A DNA stretch of 22,354 nt from an uncultured Muribaculaceae bacterium (GCA_910589095.1 CAJUSN010000021.1:1-22354), one strand, 5' to 3'. Positions 1-9,234 are shown, numbered from the stretch's first letter. A program made the numbers and translations. The notes: generated from the letters alone by a model not told the origin.

Positions 1-1069
1 GATAAAATGGATTCTGGACAATGTGGAGGGTGCCAGGGAGAAAGCCGAAGCGGGACGTCTGCGTTTCGGTACGGTGGACACATGGTTGATCTCTTGCCTG
101 ACGCGCCACAAAGTGCATGTGACGGACTATTCCAACGCATCGCGCACAATGCTTTTCAATATCCATACGCTTGAGTGGGATCAGGAGTTGCTGGACCTGT
201 TCGGGATACCTCGCTCCATGATGCCGGAGGTGAAGCCGAGCAGCGGTGTGATGGCTTATACCACCACAACGATATTTGCGCATGAGGTGCCTATAGCGGG
301 AGTGGCCGGCGACCAGCAGGCAGCTCTGTTCGGGCAGATGTGCGTGAACCCCGGGTGTGTGAAAAACACTTACGGAACAGGATGCTTCTTGCTCATGAAT
401 TCAGGCAACAAGCCCATTCTGTCAAATAACAAGCTTCTCACCACCATTGCATGGAAAATAGGCGATGAGGTGACCTATGCGCTGGAGGGTTCTATATTTG
501 TGGCCGGCTCAGTGGTGCAATGGCTCCGCGACGGGTTGAAATGTATCAGTTCGTCGAGCGATGTGGAGGCATTGGCGGCGTCGGTTGATTCTACTGACGG
601 GGTGTATTTTGTGCCGGCTTTGACCGGATTGGGAGCACCTTACTGGGACCAGTATGCCCGCGGAACCATTTCGGGTCTTTCGCGCGGAACCACAGTGGCC
701 CATATAGCGCGAGCCGCTCTTGAAGGCATTGCTTATCAGGTGTATGACATTGTGAATGCCATGCAGCTTGATTCCGGATTGAAAATAAAGGAATTGAAGG
801 TGGACGGAGGCGCTTCGCGCAACAATCTGCTCATGCAATTCCAAAGCGACATTCTGAACACGGAAGTGTTGCGTCCGGTTGTTACGGAAACCACAGCCTT
901 GGGGGCCGCCTATCTTGCAGGCCTTGCAGTAGGCTACTGGAAGGATATAGATGAAATTCGCCGTCAATGGCAGGTGGAGCGTAAGTTCGAGCCAACTGAT
1001 GACCGTTGGCGGGTGGCCCGGGAGCTTGACGGGTGGAAAGAGGCAGTTCAACGCACACTTACAAAATAA
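1..1069 (+). CDS. glpK: glycerol kinase, 5'-truncated by window edge
   Basis: Phosphorylates glycerol to glycerol-3-phosphate with ATP in the cytoplasm. The reading frame is open from base 2 (IKWILDNVEGARE), so the true start lies outside the window; the in-frame GTG at 23 is internal. About 355 residues are present of a family that is usually near 500, so only the C-terminal two thirds is seen. The GDQQAAL motif carries the catalytic aspartate (codon 311-313). The second FGGY-kinase signature (GTISGLSRG followed by HIARAALEG) is encoded at about 662-727. The C-terminal ATPase lobe contains VDGGASRNNLLMQFQSDIL, typical of GlpK. The stop codon is 8 bp before the glycerol facilitator gene, so the two are almost certainly co-transcribed. 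Family assignment is secure; allosteric control cannot be judged. Confidence 0.96.
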   Translation, partial: IKWILDNVEGAREKAEAGRLRFGTVDTWLISCLTRHKVHVTDYSNASRTMLFNIHTLEWDQELLDLFGIPRSMMPEVKPSSGVMAYTTTTIFAHEVPIAGVAGDQQAALFGQMCVNPGCVKNTYGTGCFLLMNSGNKPILSNNKLLTTIAWKIGDEVTYALEGSIFVAGSVVQWLRDGLKCISSSSDVEALAASVDSTDGVYFVPALTGLGAPYWDQYARGTISGLSRGTTVAHIARAALEGIAYQVYDIVNAMQLDSGLKIKELKVDGGASRNNLLMQFQSDILNTEVLRPVVTETTALGAAYLAGLAVGYWKDIDEIRRQWQVERKFEPTDDRWRVARELDGWKEAVQRTLTK

Positions 1070-1077
1070 ACCAACCT

Positions 1078-1827
1078 ATGGAAATACCTGTTTCACTTCA
1101 ATGCTTTTTTGAGTTTTTAGGCACATTTGTGATGATATTGTTAGGGTGTGGCGTTGTGGCATGTACCAACTTGAAAGGCTCTAAAGGCTACGGCTCAGGC
1201 TGGATTGTGGTTACGCTGGCATGGGGATTGGCCGTGATGTGCGGAGTGTTCGTTGCAGGTCCATATACGGGTGCCCATCTGAATCCTGCCGTGTCGCTCG
1301 GATTGGCCGTGAGCGGCAAATTCGCCTGGCATCTTGTAGGTCCGTACATAGCGTCGCAATTGCTCGGAGCGTTTGCCGGCGGAGCCGCGGTGTATCTGTT
1401 CTATAAGGACCATTTTGACATTACAGATGACCGCGACACGAAGCTCGGGGTGTTTGCCACAATTCCGGCTATCTACAATCCATGGCGGAATTTTCTGTCG
1501 GAGGTGATTGGTACGTTCGTGCTAATTCTGGTGATTCTGTTTCTGTCAGAGAGCGGTAATTCGCCGCAGGTGGGACTGGGCTCCATAGGAGCGCTTCCGG
1601 TGGCATTTCTTGTCATAGCTATCGGCATGGCTTTGGGTGGCACCACAGGCTATGCCATAAATCCAGCCCGTGATCTGGGGCCGCGTCTGGCCCATCATTG
1701 CCTGCCCATCAAGGGTAAAGGGTCGAGTCGGTGGTGCTACGCATGGATACCCATTCTCGGACCGTGTCTTGGGTCGCTTTTAGCAGTGGGCGTTTATTGG
1801 CTTGCGTTGCATCTGCAGCTGCCATGA
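1078..1827 (+). CDS. glpF: glycerol uptake facilitator (aquaglyceroporin, MIP family)
   Basis: Inner-membrane channel that lets glycerol enter for phosphorylation by the kinase encoded 8 bp upstream. The protein is 249 residues from the ATG at 1078. An in-frame upstream start at 1033 would lie inside glpK and add a hydrophilic tail with no family counterpart. Both half-helix NPA motifs are present: HLNPAVSLG at residues 68-76 and INPARDLGPR at 194-203. The Asp after NPAR (D199) is the usual mark of glycerol facilitators as opposed to water-selective aquaporins. Six hydrophobic segments can be followed. It is slightly shorter than E. coli GlpF. The co-location with glpK supports the glycerol role. 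Confidence 0.95.
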   Translation: MEIPVSLQCFFEFLGTFVMILLGCGVVACTNLKGSKGYGSGWIVVTLAWGLAVMCGVFVAGPYTGAHLNPAVSLGLAVSGKFAWHLVGPYIASQLLGAFAGGAAVYLFYKDHFDITDDRDTKLGVFATIPAIYNPWRNFLSEVIGTFVLILVILFLSESGNSPQVGLGSIGALPVAFLVIAIGMALGGTTGYAINPARDLGPRLAHHCLPIKGKGSSRWCYAWIPILGPCLGSLLAVGVYWLALHLQLP

Positions 1828-1882
1828 GGCGGAGGAAAGTAATGGCGAACAGCACAACAATCGGGGGGAGGGCTACGTTAAT

Positions 1883-1901
1883 AGGTTGATTAAGTCAACT
1901 T
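1883..1901 (+). promoter_or_regulatory. inverted repeat just upstream of the DHA2 exporter start
   Basis: AGGTTGA-TTAAG-TCAACTT forms a 7-bp stem with one G-U pair and a 5-nt loop, ending 4 bp before the ATG at 1906. It could be a repressor operator or an RNA hairpin that limits ribosome access. It may also be chance, since no second copy was found. Confidence 0.25.
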
Positions 1902-1905
1902 ATAA

Positions 1906-3285
1906 ATGGAACCGGAAAAGTTTTCATTGCGGAGGTATTCCGCAATATTTGCCATCATCATTGTGCTGGTGATGACGGTGTTGGATGTGACGGTGGTGAA
2001 TGTTGCGCTGCCTGTTCTCGCCACCAAATTTCAAGTATCGGACTCAGCTACAGTGTGGGTAATCACCATCTACCAGCTGTTGATCACCATGTTGTTGTTG
2101 CCCCTGTCGTCGGTGGGCGACATGTTCAGTTACCGACGTATTTTCCTGATAGGAGTGGCCGTGTTCACGGTTGGCTCAGCGCTATGTGCATGGGCACCTT
2201 CCTTCGGATTCCTTGTTGGAGCCCGTGCCGTGCAGGGATTGGGAGCCGCTTGCGTGATGAGTGTCAATATAGCGCTTATCCGATTGATTTATCCTGCCAA
2301 GATATTGGGGCGCGGACTTGCGTTGAATGGGATGGTTATAGCATGTGCCACGGCTGCGGGCCCAACCATTGCAGGTGGCATACTTGCTATAGCGTCATGG
2401 CACTGGCTGTTTCTTATCAATCTCCCTTTGGGGCTGCTGGCGTTCTATATTGGATGGCGGCGGTTGCCGGCAAATCCACCTCGCGAGGGTAAGAGAAGAA
2501 AGTATGATTGGGTGAGCGCCCTGGAGAATGTGGTAATGTTCGGGTTGCTGTTCTATGCATTGGGGCAATTTTCAGGAGCCAAGGATGTTGTCCCCACGGC
2601 AGCGATGGTGGGTGTAGGCCTTCTTGTTGGAGTGTTTTATGTGCGTCGCGAGCTTCACCGGGAGAATCCGGTTTTTCCGGTGGACCTGTTCAAGATTCGT
2701 CTGTTTTCGCTGAGCGTAATCACTTCGATAGCATCGTTCATAGCACAGATGATTGTGATGATAGCATTACCGTTCATCTTGCTCAATAGTTTCGGCTTCT
2801 CTTCCATCACAACCGGGTTGTTGATGACCCCGTGGCCACTTGCCACTATGATAGTGTCGCCATTGGCTGCGCGTTTTGTGGAGCGTCATAATGCGGGGGC
2901 AACGGCTGCAGTGGGAATGCTGGTGTATGGCGTAGGGATACTTCTGATGCTTGCCCTCCCGGATCAAGGGGTTGACGAGTGGTCCGTGGCTTGGCGAATG
3001 GCTTTATGCGGAGTTGGTTACGGATTGTTTCAAACACCCAACAACATCGTCATGGTGTCCTCCACGCCCCTGTCGCGCTCCGGAGGAGCAGGCGGAATGC
3101 AGAGTACAGCGCGATTGGTTGGACAAACGTTAGGTTCAACGCTTGTTACAGTGGTGTTTACGCTTAGCGCGGGTGAAACATACGGGATGGTGCACACTTG
3201 CCTGTGGATCGGTTTGGCATTTGCCGTTGTTGCCGGAGTTTTCAGTGTGACGCGAAAACAAAAACCGATGAATAAGGGGATGTAA
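1906..3285 (+). CDS. MFS transporter, DHA2 (EmrB/QacA-like) drug/solute:H+ antiporter family
   Basis: Predicted inner-membrane exporter of 459 residues, mostly hydrophobic. The first helix carries the DHA2 hallmark LDVTVVNVALP (residues 26-36), with Asp27 in the position expected for a proton-coupling residue. The motif A region after TM2 reads GDMFSYRR (71-78), a variant of GDrxGrRr. The RAVQGLGAACVM stretch matches the TM4-TM5 region. The length is a little short for a 14-TM DHA2 member, so the exact helix count should be predicted properly. It starts 78 bp after glpF on the same strand and may be a separate unit. The substrate is unknown; an EmrB-like multidrug role is only a family-level guess. 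Confidence 0.88.
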   Translation: MEPEKFSLRRYSAIFAIIIVLVMTVLDVTVVNVALPVLATKFQVSDSATVWVITIYQLLITMLLLPLSSVGDMFSYRRIFLIGVAVFTVGSALCAWAPSFGFLVGARAVQGLGAACVMSVNIALIRLIYPAKILGRGLALNGMVIACATAAGPTIAGGILAIASWHWLFLINLPLGLLAFYIGWRRLPANPPREGKRRKYDWVSALENVVMFGLLFYALGQFSGAKDVVPTAAMVGVGLLVGVFYVRRELHRENPVFPVDLFKIRLFSLSVITSIASFIAQMIVMIALPFILLNSFGFSSITTGLLMTPWPLATMIVSPLAARFVERHNAGATAAVGMLVYGVGILLMLALPDQGVDEWSVAWRMALCGVGYGLFQTPNNIVMVSSTPLSRSGGAGGMQSTARLVGQTLGSTLVTVVFTLSAGETYGMVHTCLWIGLAFAVVAGVFSVTRKQKPMNKGM

Positions 3286-3300
3286 GAGTGCGTGCCAGGC

Positions 3301-4050
3301 CTATTCCAATACGGCTTGGACCTCTTTGAAGGCATAGGTGTGTTGGTTGCCTGAGGGTTCGGTGAGAGTGATGAGGCCGGAGGAAGCGATGTTGGATATC
3401 CTCCCCAGGAAACGCTGCCCGGAGGCCACGTCAATGTAAGGATGGTAGCCTGTGGAGTGCCATAACATGGAGAAGTAGCGACCGCGCAATCGTGGTCTGC
3501 GAGGTGGCGAAACCAGATTGGCAGCGAAACGGCCGAGAACGGAACAGAGATACTGGGTTATTTCATCGATGTCGAATATTCGGCCGGTGAGCATGCGCAT
3601 AGATACCGGATTTGGGGCGGGGCTGAGGAATTCGGTTTGGTTCACATTAAGTCCGATTCCTATTATGGTGCGGTTGATTTCCGATCCGGTAAGTGAGTTC
3701 TCGATGAGGATGCCGCAGATTTTGAGGGAATCGACATATATGTCGTTCGGCCATTTGATGGCAATCCGGTTGGTATAATCGGGCAGGAAATGGCGAAGTG
3801 TTTCCACTATGGCAACTGCAACGGCTTGCGAAATGACAAACTGGTCCGTGGCAGAGACACTTTTGGGCTTATACGCTATGGATAGGGTGATGTTTTGACC
3901 CGGTTCCGATTCCCAGGTGTTGCCGCGCTGACCGCGTCCGGCGGTCTGTTCCCGGCACATAACAGCAAAAGGCATCTCTTCCCCCTCGGTCACCATCGTG
4001 GCGGCCAGGGCATTGGTGGAGGATGTGGTGTCAACCTTAATTATTTTCAT
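3301..4050 (-). CDS. birA: biotin--[acetyl-CoA-carboxylase] ligase, minimal (no HTH)
   Basis: Activates biotin with ATP to biotinyl-AMP and transfers it to the lysine of biotin carboxyl carrier proteins. The 249-residue protein starts directly with the catalytic domain (MKIIKVDTTSSTN), so it lacks the N-terminal winged helix of E. coli BirA and is not expected to be a repressor. Biotin/ATP-loop motif GRGQRG is at 38-43, KWPNDIY at 99-105, and K110 in SLKICGILIE matches the conserved biotin-contact lysine. A small C-terminal SH3-like domain follows. Its start overlaps the fucosidase stop by 14 bp (4037-4050), implying translational coupling at the end of the glycosidase operon. It converges with the DHA2 gene, with only 15 bp between the stops. 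Confidence 0.94.
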   Translation of the reverse strand: MKIIKVDTTSSTNALAATMVTEGEEMPFAVMCREQTAGRGQRGNTWESEPGQNITLSIAYKPKSVSATDQFVISQAVAVAIVETLRHFLPDYTNRIAIKWPNDIYVDSLKICGILIENSLTGSEINRTIIGIGLNVNQTEFLSPAPNPVSMRMLTGRIFDIDEITQYLCSVLGRFAANLVSPPRRPRLRGRYFSMLWHSTGYHPYIDVASGQRFLGRISNIASSGLITLTEPSGNQHTYAFKEVQAVLE

Positions 4051-5935
4051 TGGCGGTGATAACTTGCAGTGAAGCTATGGTGATGAAGGGAAGTTCGTTG
4101 ACTTCGGATCTGGATGTGAATCTCAGGTACCGGGCTTTTGCGGGAGACGCGAGGAATACGCGCTGGGGAATTGGATTGTTGACCACATTGCTGAATTCTC
4201 CTCCGCGTGAGGCCACGTTCCAGTCCTTAGCGTTGTTGGAAAGGGCAAACTCGTATTTGAATACCGTTCCGTCAGGGTTGCCGTCGGTGCGAGGGGTGTA
4301 AATAATGCCGTCAATGTCTACTTCTTTGCCCAGATCAACGATGATTTCATGAGTTTTACCCGTGGCAGGTGAGGTCCACAACGTGGATGGATCATTGTCG
4401 AAAGCTGCTGCCATAGCTTCCACCGGCACAGTTTGGCCATCGATGCTCATCACCTTGATGTTTTCACCAGGATAGACAGGTGTGGGACGAGAGTCATCGG
4501 CATCGGGCGGAAGGGTTGTGTCATAGGCACAGAAGGTGGCAATGTTGGCGGGGGCACGTTGTGATGTTATGTCAATGCGCAGTTGGGATGCTTCCACTTC
4601 AGGGAAATGGAGGATGCGTTTGTAGCCGATTGTTGTGCCGCGAGCCACCTGACGCCAGCCATCGGGCGTAAGAGCCGAGACGGTGAAGCGTTCAACGTGC
4701 TGTCCGCGTGATATGTCTTCTCCGAGCACCACACAGTTGACTTTGGAATCGGGCCGGAGTGAAGCGGTGAGGGAGTGAGGTTCTCGCTTGGCAACGAGGT
4801 TGTCTGTGAGGTTGGTGGAGATCCAGTTCCGGAGTTCCATCAGTCGCGTGGAATCGGCGGAGGCTATGCGTCCGTTTCTGTCGGGGGGCACGTTAAGAAG
4901 TAACACTGAATTGCGTCCTACCGAATTGAGATAGATATCCACAAGATGGCGGAGCGATTTCGGTTGCTCCGAGTCATGGTAAAACCACCCGGGTCGAATG
5001 CTCACATCCACTTCCGAGGGCCACCATCGCAGCGAATCGGCTTTCATGAGGATCTGTCGGCTTCCGAGGTCAGCTGCCATGTCGTCCAACTTCAGGCGCG
5101 AGTTGGTTTCTTCCGCGCCGGGCAGACTGCCGGGTACTTTGGGCGTGACGCTCCATTCGGTGAGGCGCCCTGTTCCGTTTTCGTTTCCAACCCAGCGCAC
5201 GTCGTCGCCCATGATTGCGGTTACGGCATCGGGCTGAAGCTGGCGGATCACTTTCTTGAAAGTGGCCCAGTCATAGACCTGTTTCTTGCCGTTGGGGCCT
5301 TCGCCGCATGCACCGTCAAACCATACTTCATCCACTTTCCCATAATTGGAGAGGAGTTCGGTGAGTTGGTTAGTGAACATTTGATTGTAACGGGGGGAGT
5401 CGCCGTAACACTCGGCGTTGCGGTCCCAAGGCGATAGGTAAAGCCCGAGTTTCATCCCATATTTATTGCAGGCTTCGCGCAGATCGCGCACCACGTCGCC
5501 TTGGCCATCTTTCCAGGGGGACGCAGCAACGGTGTGGGACGTTGTAGCGGAGGGCCACAGACAGAATCCATCATGGTGCTTGGCGGTGAGTATGACCATT
5601 TTAAAGCCGGCATCGCGAAGTGTTCGCACCCATTGGTCGGCGTCAAGCCCTACGGGATTGAAGAGCGCGGGATTTTCGTTGCCCTCACCCCATTCGCGAT
5701 CAGTGAATGTGTTTATTCCAAAATGCAGGAATGCAGTCATTTCCAGCTCTTGCCAAGCCATTTGACCCGGAGATGGGACCACACGGGCGGCTATGTCGAT
5801 TCGGGTCAAGGAGTCGGCATCGGCAGGAATAATGGCTTCTTTCACGAAAAGCGGCCCTGCAGGGGGCGTTCCCGCGGTCGAGGTCAGGGCAAGGGAAGAG
5901 ATAGCTATGGGGAGAAGGTGTCTGAAAAGGGTCAT
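4037..5935 (-). CDS. secreted alpha-L-fucosidase, GH29 (subfamily B-like), with C-terminal F5/8-type C domain
   Basis: Removes terminal alpha-fucose from glycans; 632 residues with an N-terminal signal peptide (about residues 1-22), so periplasmic or surface. The GH29 core begins with FLHFGINTFTDREWG (69-83). HHDGF (120-124) lines the active site, and VWFDG contains the nucleophile Asp207. Glu252 in GNENG lies 45 residues later, the same spacing as the nucleophile/acid-base pair reported for bifidobacterial GH29-B alpha-1,3/4-fucosidases, which suggests Lewis-type linkages. A sequence of F5/8-type C (CBM32-like) character occupies about 490-630. The gene starts 2 bp after the sulfatase stop and overlaps birA at its end. 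The assignment to GH29 is firm; linkage preference is inferred. Confidence 0.93.
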   Translation of the reverse strand: MTLFRHLLPIAISSLALTSTAGTPPAGPLFVKEAIIPADADSLTRIDIAARVVPSPGQMAWQELEMTAFLHFGINTFTDREWGEGNENPALFNPVGLDADQWVRTLRDAGFKMVILTAKHHDGFCLWPSATTSHTVAASPWKDGQGDVVRDLREACNKYGMKLGLYLSPWDRNAECYGDSPRYNQMFTNQLTELLSNYGKVDEVWFDGACGEGPNGKKQVYDWATFKKVIRQLQPDAVTAIMGDDVRWVGNENGTGRLTEWSVTPKVPGSLPGAEETNSRLKLDDMAADLGSRQILMKADSLRWWPSEVDVSIRPGWFYHDSEQPKSLRHLVDIYLNSVGRNSVLLLNVPPDRNGRIASADSTRLMELRNWISTNLTDNLVAKREPHSLTASLRPDSKVNCVVLGEDISRGQHVERFTVSALTPDGWRQVARGTTIGYKRILHFPEVEASQLRIDITSQRAPANIATFCAYDTTLPPDADDSRPTPVYPGENIKVMSIDGQTVPVEAMAAAFDNDPSTLWTSPATGKTHEIIVDLGKEVDIDGIIYTPRTDGNPDGTVFKYEFALSNNAKDWNVASRGGEFSNVVNNPIPQRVFLASPAKARYLRFTSRSEVNELPFITIASLQVITANENN

Positions 5936-5937
5936 GA

Positions 5938-7551
5938 TTATTTCTTTACGAGTTCGCCTGAGTCGGAAATCGGGTATGTGAATCGGATGGGATCATCATA
6001 TTGAAGCTGGGCATCGCGGAGCTTCACCATCATGGAACGTGTGATGTCCTCGGTGCCCGGTTGGCCGAAAATGTTGTGCATCTCGGTTGGGTCATTTTCA
6101 AGGTTGTAGAGTTCCCATTGGTCTATGTCATTGTAGAAATGGATGAGCTTGTAGCGGTCGTCGCGCACTCCGTAATGGCGCTTTACCATGTGTTCGGCGG
6201 GGAATTCATAGAAGTGATAGTAGAGAGTGTTGCGCCAATTTTCGGGATGTTCGCCACGGATGAGGGGCATCAGCGATTCTCCCTGGATGTCGGCGGGTTT
6301 TGCCACTCCCGCAATCTCAAGGAAAGTAGGCGCATAGTCAATGTTCTGGACCATTTCAGTTACGTCGCCGCGGCGGTCAAAGCCCTCCGGAAGCATCATG
6401 ACGAGGGGGGTGCGGAATGATTCCTCATACATGAAGCGCTTGTCGAACCAACCGTGTTCACCCATGTAGAAACCTTGATCGGAAGTGTAAACCACCAGGG
6501 TGTTTTTCAACATATCGTTGTCCTCGAGATATTTTAGTACGCGGCCCACATTGTCGTCCAGGCTTTTCACCACTTTCAGATAATCGCGCATGTAGCGTTG
6601 GAATTTCCATTCGGCCAGTTCGCGTCCCTGCAGGCTGTCATTGTAGAACTTTTCGATAATGGGGTTGTAGAAAGCATCCCATTTTGCTTTCTGTTCCGGA
6701 TCCATGCGTCCCACGAAGTCCTCGTAGGTAGATTTGAGGCGGGTGTCAAGATTGGGATTGTACATCTTGAGGTCGTAGATGATATCCATGTCGTGAGGAC
6801 TGGCTATGCTCATTTCCTGCTCTTTGGCTGCAGTGCGTCCGGAATAGTCATCGTAGAAGTTCGCGGGGATGGGGAAGGTCTTGTCCTCGAAAAGTTCAAG
6901 GTCGGCGGTATCTGCCATCCAGTTGCGGTGAATGGCTTTGTGATGTATGAGGAGACAGAAAGGTTTCTGCTTGTCACGCTCGTTTTCAAGCCAGTCGATG
7001 CTTCGGTCGGTGATGAGATGTGTGAGATATCCGGGTCGCACAATGGTGTCGCCGTTCATTTCAATGAAGCGGGGATTGTAATAATCGCCTTGACCGGGCA
7101 CAATCTCCCATTTGTCGAAACCTTGCGGAAGGCTTTCGAGATGCCATTTCCCGAAAAGAGCGGTTTGATACCCTGCATCCTGGAGGTAACGGGGAAAAGT
7201 GGGCTGGGAGGCATCGAACACGCAGGTGGTGTTCTCGGTGAATCCATTTTTATGGCTGTGTTTTCCTGTGAGCATGCATGCACGGCTTGGGCCGCTGAGG
7301 GAGTTGGCCACGAAACTGTTTGTGAAGCGGAGTCCGTTTTGGGCAATACGGTCCAGGTTGGGGGTCACAGTGTAGCGTTTGTCATAGCAGCTCATGGCCT
7401 GTGCCGTGTGGTCGTCGGTCATGATATAGACAATGTTGAGCGGCTTTTGAGTTTGAGGCTGGGAGGCCTTTTTGTTGGCTGCTTGAGTTTGGGGAGCAGC
7501 GGCAACAATAGCTGTCAAGGGGAGGAGAAAGCCCCGGAGATTATTTTTCAT
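5938..7551 (-). CDS. secreted S1-family sulfatase, Ser-type (possible GlcNAc-6-O-sulfatase)
   Basis: Hydrolyses sulfate esters on glycans; 537 residues with a signal peptide ending near QTQA-A (about residue 24). The sulfatase signature reads SGPSRACMLTG (86-96), so the residue converted to formylglycine is Ser86, and an anSME-type radical SAM maturase elsewhere in the genome is required. Metal and active-site residues are visible: TDDH (45-48), KWH (135-137), SDQG (357-360) and GEHGW (364-368). The long insert with IHHKAIHRNW and the general layout recall Bacteroides GlcNAc-6-O-sulfatases (S1_11), but this subfamily call is from memory and needs a SulfAtlas comparison. It lies between the GH27 and GH29 genes, fitting removal of sulfate caps from mucin or heparan-type chains. 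Confidence 0.92.
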   Translation of the reverse strand: MKNNLRGFLLPLTAIVAAAPQTQAANKKASQPQTQKPLNIVYIMTDDHTAQAMSCYDKRYTVTPNLDRIAQNGLRFTNSFVANSLSGPSRACMLTGKHSHKNGFTENTTCVFDASQPTFPRYLQDAGYQTALFGKWHLESLPQGFDKWEIVPGQGDYYNPRFIEMNGDTIVRPGYLTHLITDRSIDWLENERDKQKPFCLLIHHKAIHRNWMADTADLELFEDKTFPIPANFYDDYSGRTAAKEQEMSIASPHDMDIIYDLKMYNPNLDTRLKSTYEDFVGRMDPEQKAKWDAFYNPIIEKFYNDSLQGRELAEWKFQRYMRDYLKVVKSLDDNVGRVLKYLEDNDMLKNTLVVYTSDQGFYMGEHGWFDKRFMYEESFRTPLVMMLPEGFDRRGDVTEMVQNIDYAPTFLEIAGVAKPADIQGESLMPLIRGEHPENWRNTLYYHFYEFPAEHMVKRHYGVRDDRYKLIHFYNDIDQWELYNLENDPTEMHNIFGQPGTEDITRSMMVKLRDAQLQYDDPIRFTYPISDSGELVKK

Positions 7552-7579
7552 GAATGTAGGATGTTAGGTGTGGATGATG

Positions 7580-7612
7580 CAAATATACGCATTTTCGGCT
7601 GATTTTCCAAGC
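7580..7612 (-). promoter_or_regulatory. candidate internal promoter for sulfatase-fucosidase-birA
   Basis: On the minus strand a TATATTTG (-7 type TAnnTTTG; plus 7580-7587) is preceded, 20 bp upstream, by CTTG (consensus TTTG at -33). It lies in the only sizeable gap (63 bp) of the glycosidase operon, directly after the GH27 stop, and would start transcription about 20-30 bp before the sulfatase ATG. Confidence 0.45.
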
Positions 7613-7614
7613 CG

Positions 7615-9234
7615 TTACATGTGAGTCAGGCGGATGCAGTCGATGGCAGGGGTCCATCGGGAGGGATTGGAGATGCGGATGGTGTTGAGCCCTTTGCGAA
7701 GATGCACAGTTGCGGTGGCAGTGGCTAAAACCGCGTCGTTTCCAATGTTGGCGCCGGTGTTTATTGTTTCAGGTTGGCTACCGTTGACCGATAGTTGAAA
7801 CGAGGCGCTTTCCTGTGGCAGATAGTCGACAGTGAGCTTATAAGTGCCACCTTCGCGGCTCCATACGTCCCGGAATTCCATGTAATTGTCGGGGTGATGA
7901 CCCAGGTAGGTAACCATCCAACCACCTGAGCAGAGTGGGTGGGAGGCATAGGTGGCGTGTCCCAAGGCCGGATTGATTCCCAAGTCCTGATATTGTTTTA
8001 GCCAGGCGTGTTCAGCTTCGTAGGTTGTTCTCTCGCTCCGCTGTTCGCCTTCGAGGCGTAAGAGAGCGGTGTCGTGGGCGGGGATGAAGAGCGTTATTGC
8101 CGATCCGGGGGGATAGGAGCCTATGTCGGTGCGTGCAAAGAGATCGTGCGCTTTTACGTTTCCACTCAGACACACTTCGGCTGGGTCCAGAGTGTAAGTG
8201 ACAGCGGAATCAGTGGGGTTGTAGAGAGCCACTGCGCGGATGGTGCCGTTAAGTTGCAGGAGGTCCTTTACGTATAGCTGAACACCGTTTCGTTCGCTGA
8301 CACAGTAGGCTTGCAAACCAAGAGTGTCCTGATTAAGTGCAATGACTTCCGGATTTGTGATTAGAGCGAGCGAGCTGTTGCGTATGCTTGTGAGGTCACA
8401 GCCAATGAGCAGTGGAGAGCTCATGATGCACCACATTCCGAAGTGGGTACGCTCCTCGGCTTCGGTGAGCCCGCGGCCAATTTCCAGCATGTCCATATCG
8501 TTGTAATGGCCTGGTGAGGCGTAGGCTGAGAGATTTCTGTTTATGGCTATAATTCGTTTTATAGAATTCCAGTCGGGGGCTATGTCGGGCGATACGCGCC
8601 ATGATGAGGCAATGTCTTGGACCCAGGTGCCTGGGAAGGCCCATCGGCAAACGTTGATTCTAACATCATTTCGGCCGGTGGCGTCAATGGCATGGCGCAC
8701 CGCCGTGTAGCGTTCGCGTTCGTCAAGGTCAAGGTGATCCGTGTTCTGCTTGGCGTCGCCTCCGCAAAAATCAATCTTGATAAAGTCAAATCCGAGATGC
8801 TTGAAGTAAAGCTCGGCGTCGATAGAGTCATGTCCGTAAAGTCCCACGTTGATGCCGGCTGAGTCGCTGTCCCAGAAATTGCCGCAAGTGTTGCGTCCGG
8901 CATCGGAATATATACCGGCTTTAAGGCCGAGCGAATGGATGTGGTCCACTACAGGTTTCAATCCGTTGGGGAACCGCACGGGGTGAAACAGCAGTTGGCC
9001 GTCGGAGTCCCTGCCACCGAAAAAGCCATCATCAATGTTGATGAAGCTGTAGCCAGCTTGAGACATACCGTTGACTTTCATGGCGTCGGCCTGGCGGCAT
9101 ATTATCTCGTCGGAGATGTTGACGCGATAAGTGTTCCAGGAACTCCACCCCATTATGGGAGCTTCGGCAACGGCAGCTGCCGCCGAGAGTAAGACCGGGA
9201 TAGCGAGAAGCTGACGCAAGCGTGATGTCATCAT
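7615..9234 (-). CDS. secreted alpha-galactosidase, GH27, with C-terminal carbohydrate-binding domain
   Basis: Releases terminal alpha-galactose; 539 residues with a signal peptide ending near AVA-EAP (residue 23). GH27 landmarks are in order: PIMGWSSWN (26-34), NIDDGF (66-71), the nucleophile Asp155 in FIKIDFCGG, and the acid/base Asp217 in WRVSPDI followed by W222. A C-terminal beta domain follows the barrel. From about residue 405 a YEAEHA... segment ends in INTGANIGN / LRKGLNTIRISNP, typical of CBM6/CBM35-like galactose-binding modules. Two start Met codons are adjacent; the first overlaps the upstream transporter stop in an ATGA, implying coupled translation. The natural target could be mucin-linked galactose or plant galactosides; context with sulfatase and fucosidase favours host glycans. 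Confidence 0.94.
   Translation of the reverse strand: MMTSRLRQLLAIPVLLSAAAAVAEAPIMGWSSWNTYRVNISDEIICRQADAMKVNGMSQAGYSFINIDDGFFGGRDSDGQLLFHPVRFPNGLKPVVDHIHSLGLKAGIYSDAGRNTCGNFWDSDSAGINVGLYGHDSIDAELYFKHLGFDFIKIDFCGGDAKQNTDHLDLDERERYTAVRHAIDATGRNDVRINVCRWAFPGTWVQDIASSWRVSPDIAPDWNSIKRIIAINRNLSAYASPGHYNDMDMLEIGRGLTEAEERTHFGMWCIMSSPLLIGCDLTSIRNSSLALITNPEVIALNQDTLGLQAYCVSERNGVQLYVKDLLQLNGTIRAVALYNPTDSAVTYTLDPAEVCLSGNVKAHDLFARTDIGSYPPGSAITLFIPAHDTALLRLEGEQRSERTTYEAEHAWLKQYQDLGINPALGHATYASHPLCSGGWMVTYLGHHPDNYMEFRDVWSREGGTYKLTVDYLPQESASFQLSVNGSQPETINTGANIGNDAVLATATATVHLRKGLNTIRISNPSRWTPAIDCIRLTHM

Noticed and set aside
509..1051. 180-codon minus-strand frame opposite glpK
   Set aside because: glpK motifs are unambiguous on the plus strand; the antisense product resembles nothing.
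1033..1077. Earlier in-frame start for glpF
   Set aside because: It lies inside glpK and adds a hydrophilic 15-residue tail; the ATG at 1078 gives the expected MIP N-terminus.
3286..3330. Bidirectional terminator between the DHA2 exporter and birA
   Set aside because: Only a weak, mismatched inverted repeat is visible and no T-tract on either strand.
5501..6004. 167-codon plus-strand frame across the fucosidase start
   Set aside because: Lies opposite two well-supported genes and has low-complexity Gly/Arg-rich content typical of antisense shadow frames.
6598..7602. 334-codon open frame on the plus strand, antisense to the sulfatase
   Set aside because: It is a by-product of codon bias in the real sulfatase gene on the minus strand; its translation shows no domain, signal or ribosome site.
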